A stretch of 36,037 nt of DNA. Source: a virus. The DNA lies in the IMG/VR virus record IMGVR_UViG_3300031963_000469, positions 1-36,037 of that record. One strand, 5' to 3'. Below the pieces are notes generated by a model. That model was not told where the DNA came from. It was given only the letters and a program-made list of their open reading frames with translations, and made no database searches. Below, one piece after another: positions 1-5,235 of this stretch. Positions within the stretch are counted from its first letter, which is position 1. Every line of letters starts with the position of its first letter. The translations under genes were made by a program, and so were the position numbers.

Positions 1-45
1 AGTACACCAGTACCGGGTTTTCTATCTTGATAGTCACTCATGTTT
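1..45. repeat. Direct terminal repeat, left copy (circle junction)
   Basis: The first 45 bases are identical to the last 45 (35993-36037). The repeat covers the end of the helix-turn-helix frame and the start codon of the SSB-like gene, so coding continues smoothly across the junction. A short exact overlap like this usually marks a circularly closed assembly, not a biological terminal repeat, which in podoviruses is typically longer. Confidence 0.9.
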
Positions 46-265
46 TACCTTTCGTATATGAATATCGTGCAAACTCTTTATTACCAATTCGCACTGACTG
101 CGTAATGATGTTATGCCCGTCTTTCCTAAGATCATCAATCCGTGCTGCCAGCCGAAGCACACCATACAATCTCAGGGAATCCAAGGCCGTAATGCTTTGT
201 CCAGCCTGCAAGTGTTCAAGCACCATTTGGTTTTGAGACTTGCTGCCAGACTTGGCTGGCGTTAC
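38..265 (-). CDS. Helix-turn-helix domain in the -1 frame behind the annealing protein (frameshift extension)
   Basis: This frame encodes a helix-turn-helix domain resembling HTH_39 (PF14090), with the typical pattern G-Q-S-I-T, then LRLAARI, then DLRKDGH. The only ATG is at 226, which has no Shine-Dalgarno sequence and lies inside the domain: the preceding residues KSQNQ look like part of its first helix. No ATG, GTG or TTG occurs between the upstream in-frame TGA and position 226. The frame is -1 relative to the annealing gene and is entered exactly at an A AAA AAG heptamer. I infer that it is made as a C-terminal extension giving a protein of about 360 residues. Its TGA stop overlaps the ATG of the SSB-like gene (ATGA) across the circle junction. 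A separate 62-residue protein from ATG 226 is the alternative. Confidence 0.75.
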   Translation of the reverse strand, partial: VTPAKSGSKSQNQMVLEHLQAGQSITALDSLRLYGVLRLAARIDDLRKDGHNIITQSVRIGNKEFARYSYTKGKT

Positions 266-274
266 CCCTTTTTT
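245..274 (-). promoter_or_regulatory. Candidate -1 programmed ribosomal frameshift site
   Basis: On the minus strand the heptamer A AAA AAG occupies 274-268 in the zero frame of the annealing gene, followed by GGG and the TAA stop at 264-262. Seven bases downstream is a perfect 5-bp hairpin, GCCAG (260-256) with CTGGC (249-245) and a 6-base loop. A slippery heptamer, a spacer of 5-9 bases, a hairpin and a nearby zero-frame stop are the known parts of dnaX-type -1 frameshifting. An AAGGTG sequence lies upstream but is farther away than the usual stimulatory Shine-Dalgarno position. Confidence 0.7.
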
Positions 275-1119
275 ATTGCTTCATCCAATTGCTCTTTCAC
301 CTTCTTGACACCACGCACCCATACTTCGTGCAGTAGTTCGTTCTCAGCCTCAATCATGCCAAGCACAAAGTCATTAGCACCTTCCAAGGCTGTAATCTTT
401 GACAGCTTCTCAGCCGCATTCATCTTGGCATTGGCAGCAATACGCTCCACCATTTCAATGTAACCGTTGACAAACTCTTCATCATTGGCAAAACGCTCAT
501 GTTCTTTGAAGGTGTCACCAGAAGGCACAAGGAAGGCTACACCACCCTTCTTGACAGGCTTGGGAGGCTCTTGAACCTGTACTGGCTCGACCTTTTCAGT
601 CACCACCAGCGGCTCGACTCTCGCTTCCGGGATGGTTTCAACTTCAGTCTCGTCAAGCATTCCGAGTCCACAATGTGCAAGAACCGACCGCCGTATCGCT
701 TTCGTAGTTGCTTTAAGGATGGCATTAGCCAATCTTTCGCCGACAAGGTTCCCAACATCCACTGCGCCTTGATTTTCTGAAACTCTTCCGTCAGCGCCTG
801 TGCATCGGACGGAGACAAGGTAAATTCCATCCACACGTTCCCGATGCGTAATCTGAGTGGAAAGTTTATGTAAGGCGCACAACTGTTGCGTAGCGCTTGC
901 ATTTGCGTAGAGGATTTGTTTTCCATTTAAGGTAAGCAAGTCAAAGGGTTTAGCAGCAGGATCAAGACCGACTTGTTTGCAGCGGTACAGATAGTATTGC
1001 TTCTTCTGATCCTCATTCAAACCAGACAAGTCACCCCGCAACACAATGGATGATTGGATAGCAGGATCAAGGGTTGCGACTGCCGACGAATCGCCTGACA
1101 TATTGACTACGTTACTCAT
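262..1119 (-). CDS. Single-strand DNA annealing recombinase (RecT/ERF-like)
   Basis: The protein has 285 residues. Residues 36-160 resemble phage single-strand annealing proteins: a YLYRCKQVGLDP-like start, NGKQILYA near 65-72, a GR...GAV strand near 111-120, and the helix NAILKATTKAIRR (132-144) followed by a GLGMLDE segment (151-157). Such proteins coat and anneal single strands left by a partner exonuclease, and the YqaJ-type nuclease gene lies just upstream in the operon. The C-terminal third is a Pro/Lys linker and a charged helical region. The ATG at 1119 has a GAGGG Shine-Dalgarno site and overlaps the upstream gene by 8 bases. The 3' end carries the slippery heptamer described separately. 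The exact subfamily (RecT, ERF or another) cannot be fixed by eye. Confidence 0.8.
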   Translation of the reverse strand: MSNVVNMSGDSSAVATLDPAIQSSIVLRGDLSGLNEDQKKQYYLYRCKQVGLDPAAKPFDLLTLNGKQILYANASATQQLCALHKLSTQITHRERVDGIYLVSVRCTGADGRVSENQGAVDVGNLVGERLANAILKATTKAIRRSVLAHCGLGMLDETEVETIPEARVEPLVVTEKVEPVQVQEPPKPVKKGGVAFLVPSGDTFKEHERFANDEEFVNGYIEMVERIAANAKMNAAEKLSKITALEGANDFVLGMIEAENELLHEVWVRGVKKVKEQLDEAIKKG

Positions 1120-1312
1120 GGTTTTCCCTCGCTTTCATCATTTCATCTGCATATTCATAGGCTGCAAGAACAACATCCTCTTTATCATCTAATGCTCTAT
1201 CAGGATTCCATAACAAGGCTTGCATAGCTTTAGCCGCAAAGTAATCACGCAAGTCCATGCCATCTGTACCTGCGCCCGTGTATGGAAATGCTTTCATGAT
1301 GTTGTCATTCAT
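1112..1312 (-). CDS. Small conserved phage protein between exonuclease and annealing genes
   Basis: This 66-residue acidic protein contains a GMDLRDYFAAKAMQALL segment and a C-terminal AYEYADEMMKARE helix. I recognise this as a recurrent small phage protein of unknown function. Its ATG at 1312 has GAGGAC upstream. Its stop overlaps the annealing gene start, so the two are probably translationally coupled. A role in the recombination module is only inferred from position. Confidence 0.75.
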   Translation of the reverse strand: MNDNIMKAFPYTGAGTDGMDLRDYFAAKAMQALLWNPDRALDDKEDVVLAAYEYADEMMKARENHE

Positions 1313-1319
1313 AATGTCC

Positions 1320-2213
1320 TCACTTCAATAGAAAGCGACGAGCGCCGGGTTGCTCCACCACAAACTTGTCATACATATCAGGCATGGCATTGCGGAACAG
1401 GTCTTTAGAAAAGGATTTAGTGGCTTTGCTGGCCTTCCAAGTGGCGAGTATCTTTCCGTCATAGGTTGCCAGTTGGGAGGACTCCATCATGTAGCCTTGA
1501 ATCTTGGCAGTCAGCGCGTCCTCTTGCGCTTCCAAGGCTTTCCTCTGCGTCTTGATAACTGACAGCATCTCGCAGGCTTGCTCAAGATCAGAGTTAGCAA
1601 CCAGACTGCTGCCGTTGTCTTGCTTGTACACAATCTTGGCAGCGTCACCCATTGTTTCAGGGTCAAAGTTCCTAGCCTTGATCCTGCCCCAAAACTGTGC
1701 CATTTCTCTGGCGTGCATATCCCATTGTTCAGCAGAGAAGGCAAGCGGATAATGGGTAATCTCTTGCCCACCAAAGCAGACCACTAAGATTACGTTGGGG
1801 ATACGATGAACGAGCGACTCATGCAAGCATTGAACGCGATAGCCTACGTCAATATCTGTGCTGCCATCGTCACCATACTTCTTACGTTGGTGGATGCCTA
1901 GGTTCTTGACCTCATAGAGTGTCTGCCCATCTTCGGATATGTAATCAAAGTGGGAAGCTAGGAAGCTGTGCTGTGGATGGTAGAGCGAGTAGTCTGCATC
2001 TTTGAAATTGATGCGTTTCCTTCTGGCAAACTCTTTCATAATGGGTTCTTGCATCACCAGACCCATTTGTACTGCTTCCACATCAGACAGATCGTCTAAT
2101 GGTTTAGCGCCGACCTTCTCGGCATAGACTTCGCCGCCTCGTCCTTCGACAAAACGACGAGCGTCATTCGACCACAGTGCGCTGTTACGCACTTCGGGTG
2201 AAAAGTCACTCAT
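1320..2213 (-). CDS. YqaJ/lambda-exonuclease-type recombination nuclease
   Basis: The protein has 297 residues. The first two thirds match the YqaJ viral recombinase/lambda exonuclease fold: a helix glutamate near E56 (GLVMQEP), then D90 in SHFDY, and E101-x-K103 in YEVKN, together the PD-(D/E)xK active site. Q112-Q129-type residues of YqaJ helices follow (GYRVQCLHE). It would digest one strand of linear DNA to expose single strands for the annealing protein encoded two genes downstream. The C-terminal third has a coiled segment (KTQRKALEAQEDALTAKI). The start at 2213 has the variant Shine-Dalgarno GAGGGGCTGAT. Confidence 0.88.
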   Translation of the reverse strand: MSDFSPEVRNSALWSNDARRFVEGRGGEVYAEKVGAKPLDDLSDVEAVQMGLVMQEPIMKEFARRKRINFKDADYSLYHPQHSFLASHFDYISEDGQTLYEVKNLGIHQRKKYGDDGSTDIDVGYRVQCLHESLVHRIPNVILVVCFGGQEITHYPLAFSAEQWDMHAREMAQFWGRIKARNFDPETMGDAAKIVYKQDNGSSLVANSDLEQACEMLSVIKTQRKALEAQEDALTAKIQGYMMESSQLATYDGKILATWKASKATKSFSKDLFRNAMPDMYDKFVVEQPGARRFLLK

Positions 2214-2228
2214 ATCAGCCCCTCATAG

Positions 2229-2453
2229 TTAGGTTTCGGATTCTTTGGCTATCTGACGTTTACGCCAGACTGTTTCAGAAAGTGTATCGCCAAAGTCATA
2301 CACTTCTACAACGTCAAATCTTACATAAGTACGGTAGTTCTTGATAATTGATCGCACCAATTCTCGACCTTCACATAGATAGGCTTCGTCTATGGAATCG
2401 CCTAGGTCAGCGGCAGTAGCTTGGATAATCTTGTCTATCAGATCGTCAGTCAT
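2229..2453 (-). CDS. Hypothetical acidic protein
   Basis: This 74-residue protein begins with MTDDLIDKI and ends in a basic stretch (WRKRQIAK). I recognise no domain. The ATG at 2453 overlaps the 3' end of the small membrane-protein gene by 8 bases, which fits the tightly packed operon; a TTG two codons earlier is possible. It directly precedes the recombination nuclease. Function unknown. Confidence 0.65.
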   Translation of the reverse strand: MTDDLIDKIIQATAADLGDSIDEAYLCEGRELVRSIIKNYRTYVRFDVVEVYDFGDTLSETVWRKRQIAKESET

Positions 2454-2556
2454 TTTCAAAAGTAGATGCCAAAAAGAGGATCAAGGCTACCACTCCTACC
2501 AAACAACCTGCACCGACTAAGGCAACGCCCATGAAGATCAAGATACTGGCTGTCAT
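2446..2556 (-). CDS. 36-residue single-span membrane peptide
   Basis: ATG at 2556 overlaps the previous stop as ATGA, and the reading frame runs 36 codons. After MTAS almost the whole peptide is one hydrophobic helix (about residues 5-30, rich in Gly, Val, Leu and Ile) before the STFEND tail. Both ends overlap neighbouring genes in the style of this operon, which is the main support for it being real. Function unknown. Confidence 0.6.
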   Translation of the reverse strand: MTASILIFMGVALVGAGCLVGVVALILFLASTFEND

Positions 2557-2720
2557 CGTTTCTGATCCCTTTCCCACAGGTCAACGTCTGGCTTAGCTAA
2601 GCGTTCTTGCAAGGCTTCTACGGCCTTCGTGACCACCTTGCGCTCATCCTCTGACCCAATGCAGTCATAGGCGGTAATCAGAGCGTGTAAGGCTTGGATT
2701 AGCAGATCATCGTCAGTCAT
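2553..2720 (-). CDS. Hypothetical 55-residue helical protein
   Basis: ATG at 2720 overlaps the preceding gene's TGA (ATGA) and the stop overlaps the next ATG in the same way. The translated protein is acidic at the N-terminus (MTDDDLL) and continues as predicted helices (ALHALITAYDCIG, then KAVEALQERLAK). It resembles no domain I can name. The two coupling overlaps support translation. Confidence 0.65.
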   Translation of the reverse strand: MTDDDLLIQALHALITAYDCIGSEDERKVVTKAVEALQERLAKPDVDLWERDQKR

Positions 2721-2953
2721 GGCGCACCTCTCTCTCGGATAGCAAAAGCAACGTCAAAGCATCCGTTTCGCCATGTTTTGTTCATGTTTCCGTCTATGTT
2801 GCCCATATCTTCAGCTACCTTTGCACACATTTCACGCTCCGCTGCTGCGACTAGGTTTGCAAAGCGTTCTAGAAATTCTGATATGCCTTCAGCTCTTTCA
2901 AGCCAACCGATGCCAGCCTCCCGCGCCATGCGGATAATGTCTTCCTTATTCAT
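2717..2953 (-). CDS. Conserved small phage protein (MNKEDIIRMAREAG family)
   Basis: The 78-residue protein starts MNKEDIIRMAREAG and continues with a FLERFANLVAAAEREMCAKV helix and a C-terminal AIRERG. This pattern recurs in many phages of Proteobacteria and has no assigned function, to my knowledge. The ATG at 2953 has GAGGAAA upstream and was preferred over an upstream extension. ATGA overlaps join it to both neighbours. Confidence 0.78.
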   Translation of the reverse strand: MNKEDIIRMAREAGIGWLERAEGISEFLERFANLVAAAEREMCAKVAEDMGNIDGNMNKTWRNGCFDVAFAIRERGAP

Positions 2954-3144
2954 AGTTTCCTCTGGCAAGTGAAGGCTTGGATGTCCACTCGGAAGGCCGC
3001 AGCAAACCTGCAATCAGCGGCTATTCTGCTTTCAGTTTGAGCAACTCCAGCGTAGTAAGCAAAGGCAGCAATGGCAAAGGTAATCGCAGACTTAGCCCAC
3101 CATTCATTGATTACCTGCACCATCTTGCGCCCCATTTGCGTCAT
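2950..3144 (-). CDS. Small single-span membrane protein
   Basis: About 64 residues, with a hydrophobic helix (SAITFAIAAFAYYAGVAQTE, around residues 16-36) and a soluble C-terminal part with two cysteines. I recognise the layout from other phage operons, where it is unannotated. The ATG at 3144 is chosen because it follows the upstream stop; its Shine-Dalgarno site is weak, and ATG 3129 (MVQVINEWW) is an alternative. A spanin or holin role is not supported. Confidence 0.6.
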   Translation of the reverse strand: MTQMGRKMVQVINEWWAKSAITFAIAAFAYYAGVAQTESRIAADCRFAAAFRVDIQAFTCQRKL

Positions 3145-3154
3145 CAGAGCGCGT

Positions 3155-3430
3155 TCAGAAGGGGCAATCACGCATGGCCTCTTCAAACTCTTGACGTTTC
3201 TTCTCGCGTGTAACCTGCGTATCTTCATTCAGTACCCAATGTCTGCCCTTGTCACCGCAGTCCTTGTCACTGTGGCTAGTACGTTGCACAAAGGCTAATG
3301 GATAGATTTCAGTGCCATGTACTAGGTCTAAGCTAGTGACAGAAGGATTCAGACAACGATCCCGTTGCCCGTGTGGTGTGCCAAAGAAAACACAATCAAC
3401 ACATAGTTTGATGTCTTTTAAGTAAGTCAT
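3155..3430 (-). CDS. Cys-rich (probable zinc-binding) conserved phage protein
   Basis: The 91-residue protein has a C-x2-C pair near the start (LCVDCVFF), then RDRC, KDCGDKG and DCPF. The spacing suggests a structural metal site. The pattern resembles small phage proteins with a CxxCxFF start and a CGxxGxxF motif, function unknown. The ATG at 3430 has an extended Shine-Dalgarno, AGGGGCTGATCC, which complements much of the 16S rRNA 3' end. Confidence 0.72.
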   Translation of the reverse strand: MTYLKDIKLCVDCVFFGTPHGQRDRCLNPSVTSLDLVHGTEIYPLAFVQRTSHSDKDCGDKGRHWVLNEDTQVTREKKRQEFEEAMRDCPF

Positions 3431-3449
3431 GGATCAGCCCCTATATCAA

Positions 3450-3635
3450 TCAAGCATCAAGTTCTATCAACTGGAAACGTCTTTCGCGCAAGCGTAAGAC
3501 AGAAGCGGAGAGATGACGGACAGACTCTTTAGCACGTTCCAAAGCAGCTTGAGCATTAGCTTCCTGCTGCCTGATACGGTCTATTAGGTCTGTGTCGAAA
3601 CGAGGATCAAGATGATCCTGAAGGGTAGTAGTCAT
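3450..3635 (-). CDS. Small coiled-coil protein, first gene of the recombination operon
   Basis: About 61 residues, mostly one charged helix (RIRQQEANAQAALERAKESV and on), likely a coiled coil. The ATG at 3635 has TGAGGTG upstream. It is the gene nearest the origin and sits just downstream of the TTGACA promoter at 3685-3713. It may bind the origin or act as a regulator, but the sequence does not show this. Confidence 0.65.
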   Translation of the reverse strand: MTTTLQDHLDPRFDTDLIDRIRQQEANAQAALERAKESVRHLSASVLRLRERRFQLIELDA

Positions 3636-3684
3636 AGACACCTCACAAGTTAGGAAACGGATAGTTGTGCATCAGCACAGGCGC

Positions 3685-3713
3685 ACACTAATACACACAA
3701 TAAACACTGTCAA
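3685..3713 (-). promoter_or_regulatory. Candidate sigma70 promoter of the leftward recombination operon
   Basis: On the minus strand a perfect -35 TTGACA (3713-3708) is followed after 17 bases by TAGTGT (3690-3685), a weak -10. It lies between the origin inverted repeat and the first gene of the operon. Confidence 0.5.
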
Positions 3714-3719
3714 CAACTA

Positions 3720-3736
3720 TTTTGAGAGATAGATTT
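3720..3736. repeat. Origin inverted repeat, left arm
   Basis: The 17-base sequence TTTTGAGAGATAGATTT is repeated in exact reverse complement at 3965-3981. The two arms bracket the DnaA-box-like sites and the main iteron block. Confidence 0.85.
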
Positions 3737-3751
3737 GTGACAAGAAAATAC

Positions 3752-3783
3752 GGTGGATAACTCTGTGGATAGTCTGTGGATAA
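3752..3783 (-). promoter_or_regulatory. Cluster of three DnaA-box-like sites
   Basis: GGTGGATAA (3752-3760), TGTGGATAG (3764-3772) and TGTGGATAA (3775-3783) are spaced 11-12 bases apart in the same direction. The third is an exact DnaA box (TTATCCACA on the minus strand) and the others differ from it by one base. Confidence 0.75.
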
Positions 3784-3824
3784 CTGTAGTGTTATTTTGT
3801 AAAGCGGGAGAACACATATATACA

Positions 3825-3943
3825 TATAGCTATAGGGTTCATATAGCTTTAGTAAACGTATAGATATAGGGTTCTTATAGCTATAGGGTTCGTATAGATA
3901 TAGTTGTGCTATAGCTATAGGGGTGCTATAGCTATAGGATCAT
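3825..3943. repeat. Seven tandem 17-bp iterons
   Basis: Units begin at 3825, 3842, 3859, 3876, 3893, 3910 and 3927. The consensus is TATAGCTATAGGGTTCG; some units have A for C at position 6, and the 3842, 3893, 3910 and 3927 copies diverge at their 3' ends. The first part is itself palindromic (CTATAGCTATAG). The exact 17-base register over 119 bases argues for protein binding, not for simple AT richness. Confidence 0.9.
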
Positions 3944-3964
3944 CGGGGTAAACGTATATGAAAA

Positions 3965-3981
3965 AAATCTATCTCTCAAAA
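3965..3981. repeat. Origin inverted repeat, right arm
   Basis: AAATCTATCTCTCAAAA is the exact reverse complement of 3720-3736. It follows a run of seven A residues and closes the core origin region. Confidence 0.85.
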
Positions 3982-4002
3982 CATATAGGAAAAGGTATTT
4001 AC

Positions 4003-4053
4003 TAAGACTATACGGTTACTATAGCTATAGGGTTCGTATAGCTATAGGGAAAA
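4003..4053. repeat. Second iteron block (three 17-bp units)
   Basis: Units begin at 4003 (degenerate, 11 of 17 matches), 4020 and 4037, again exactly 17 bases apart. The 4020 copy matches the consensus TATAGCTATAGGGTTCG fully. The block lies outside the inverted repeat, like a separate incompatibility or handcuffing block in iteron plasmids. Confidence 0.8.
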
Positions 4054-4217
4054 GTTCGGACACACAATGCGAAACATGCGCGGATCATTTCCGATTTTTT
4101 TGGCAGATTCAAATGTCAAGAGAATAGACCGCCAAGACTTGCCAACCTGACTACAAACTGATTTTGCATACTGGATTTTTGAAAAGCGGATTGGCGGCAA
4201 GCGGCAAGAATCAATTC

Positions 4218-4245
4218 TGAGGGCATTTTGAGGGCTTCTGAGGGC
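4218..4245. repeat. Three helically phased TGAGGGC repeats
   Basis: TGAGGGC occurs at 4218, 4229 and 4239, about one helical turn apart, with similar flanks (CTGAGGGCTTC). The repeats lie on the right side of the origin region, before the terminator. Between 4054 and 4217 I see only short GGCAAG and TTGGCGG segments and no gene. Confidence 0.6.
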
Positions 4246-4280
4246 TTCAAAAGTTTAGGGAATAGTAGGATGAGGGTACA

Positions 4281-4306
4281 AAAGAAAAAGCCCCTAAAAG
4301 GGGCTT
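4281..4306 (-). terminator. Rho-independent terminator of the ArdC operon
   Basis: On the minus strand AAGCCCC (4306-4300) pairs with GGGGCTT (4294-4288) around a 5-base loop and runs into a T-rich tract (CTTTTTCTTTT). It lies about 20 bases after the stop of the last gene of the operon and shields the origin from readthrough. Confidence 0.85.
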
Positions 4307-4327
4307 AGATTTTGAGTTGCTGAAAGT

Positions 4328-4519
4328 TTAATCAATCCAAAAGGCGCTTTCCGTTTGTTTATCCGTTGGATTGTTCAAAGCATACCATTCTAGATTGCCG
4401 TATTTTTTGTTTCGCTTGCAAATATCGTAGAGAATAACCGACTGATGATGCGGCGATACAAATTTTACAACTTGACCCTCAAATTGTGGCTTTGAGTGTG
4501 CGTTTGTGCCGTTTTTCAT
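4328..4519 (-). CDS. Hypothetical 63-residue protein
   Basis: The protein starts MKNGTNAHSKPQFEG and has a short beta-rich core (GQVVKFVSPHHQSVILYD) followed by a basic stretch and a tryptophan-containing tail. No family is recognised. ATG 4519 has the strong variant Shine-Dalgarno TTAAGGGGCTATTA. It is the last gene of the operon headed by the ArdC-like gene. Confidence 0.65.
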   Translation of the reverse strand: MKNGTNAHSKPQFEGQVVKFVSPHHQSVILYDICKRNKKYGNLEWYALNNPTDKQTESAFWID

Positions 4520-4564
4520 TAATAGCCCCTTAAGTTTACAGTGTAGATTTTTAAGTTTACATTG

Positions 4565-4690
4565 TCAGAATAGCAGCATGGCAAGGGTTAGCACTAAGTA
4601 AACCGCAAAGCAAATTACCAGTGCCATTGCATAAAAGAAAACTCCACCTTGCTCCATTTTTTCGTCGAATCGCTCACCGAGTTTTTTCAT
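4565..4690 (-). CDS. 41-residue single-span membrane peptide
   Basis: The frame runs from ATG 4690 to TGA 4565. The N-terminus is charged (MKKLGERFDEKMEQGG) and residues 17-41 are a hydrophobic helix that reaches the C-terminus. An AAGGGGATACC sequence upstream matches the Shine-Dalgarno style of its neighbours. It could be a C-tail-anchored membrane peptide; its function is unknown. Confidence 0.6.
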   Translation of the reverse strand: MKKLGERFDEKMEQGGVFFYAMALVICFAVYLVLTLAMLLF

Positions 4691-4702
4691 GGTATCCCCT
4701 TG

Positions 4703-4873
4703 TTATCTGCAATTAACTGCCACTGGTACCATCACGATATCACGATGGCCTGCTATTGTTAATCGTGCAATTAACTTTACACAGCGCCAGCGAGGTCTTA
4801 ACTTTTTGCCAAGTGGACTGCTATAGGAAACGGGAGTTTTATATTCTCGAATTTCATAAAAAATCTTTCGCAT
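4703..4873 (-). CDS. Hypothetical 56-residue basic protein
   Basis: The ATG at 4873 is preceded by TAAGGGGCCAACT, whose TAA is the stop codon of the upstream gene. The protein begins MRKIFYEIREYK, is basic and has beta-strand-like segments (CVKLIARLTIAG, DIVMVPVAV). No domain is recognised. Its place in the ArdC-headed operon is the only functional clue. Confidence 0.6.
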   Translation of the reverse strand: MRKIFYEIREYKTPVSYSSPLGKKLRPRWRCVKLIARLTIAGHRDIVMVPVAVNCR

Positions 4874-4883
4874 AGTTGGCCCC

Positions 4884-5165
4884 TTAGTCAGCAAAAGCGT
4901 CGAAAGTTACACCGGCGGGCAAGTCCTTGTTATAAAAATACAATCGCACATCATGTGTTTCCGCATACAAGTCGCACACTTCGCACACTTTGAAATCAGT
5001 GCCAGTAGGCAGTACGTCAAACGTGCCAGATAAGTGCTGCCACTGGTCAACGAATTGATCAAGCTGTTTCGCTTCGGTATCGTCAAGGCCGGTATAGTCA
5101 CCATTGATCAAAGCCGGTAGAAAATGGCCCGCTATTGCAAAATCATAGTAGTCATTGATCATCAT
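4884..5165 (-). CDS. Hypothetical acidic protein, second gene of the ArdC operon
   Basis: The 93-residue protein is strongly acidic. It contains INGDYTGLDDTEAKQLDQF, a pattern I associate with small plasmid and phage proteins (possibly DUF6926-like, not certain), and a C-x2-C pair (KVCEVCD). The start ATG 5165 (with a second ATG next to it) is chosen because AAGGGGCAA lies directly upstream. An acidic protein beside an antirestriction gene could mimic DNA, but nothing here proves that. Confidence 0.65.
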   Translation of the reverse strand: MMINDYYDFAIAGHFLPALINGDYTGLDDTEAKQLDQFVDQWQHLSGTFDVLPTGTDFKVCEVCDLYAETHDVRLYFYNKDLPAGVTFDAFAD

Positions 5166-5204
5166 TTGCCCCTTAGTAGTTAGGAATTGACGCAAAACGC
5201 GCCC

Positions 5205-5226
5205 GTTAGCCCACTGAAGGGCTAAC
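5205..5226. promoter_or_regulatory. Perfect 8-bp hairpin between the first two ArdC-operon genes
   Basis: GTTAGCCC (5205-5212) and GGGCTAAC (5219-5226) form a perfect stem with a 6-base loop just after the ArdC-like gene. On the minus strand it is followed by GGGCGCGTTTTG, a poor U tract, so it may attenuate or process the transcript and is unlikely to terminate it fully. Confidence 0.5.
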
Positions 5227-5235
5227 AGTCGGGTT

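Larger units (their letters stand above)
3720..4053. other. Candidate origin of replication (iteron and DnaA-box type)
   Basis: This gene-free segment has the parts of an iteron-controlled plasmid origin: three DnaA-box-like sites at 3752-3783, seven 17-bp iterons at 3825-3943, an AT-rich run, a perfect 17-bp inverted repeat around these parts, and three further iterons at 4003-4053. A terminator ends the neighbouring transcript before it. Known iteron origins use a self-encoded Rep protein plus DnaA; I find no recognised Rep here. It could instead be a dense operator array, but the DnaA-box cluster favours an origin. Confidence 0.78.

Noticed and set aside
3825-4053. A CRISPR array
   Set aside because: The 17-bp units are directly tandem without unique spacers of constant length, and no cas gene is present.
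3642-4327. tRNA or other RNA genes in the origin region
   Set aside because: I found no cloverleaf-like arrangement or CCA end; the structure is explained by iterons, DnaA-box-like sites and a terminator.
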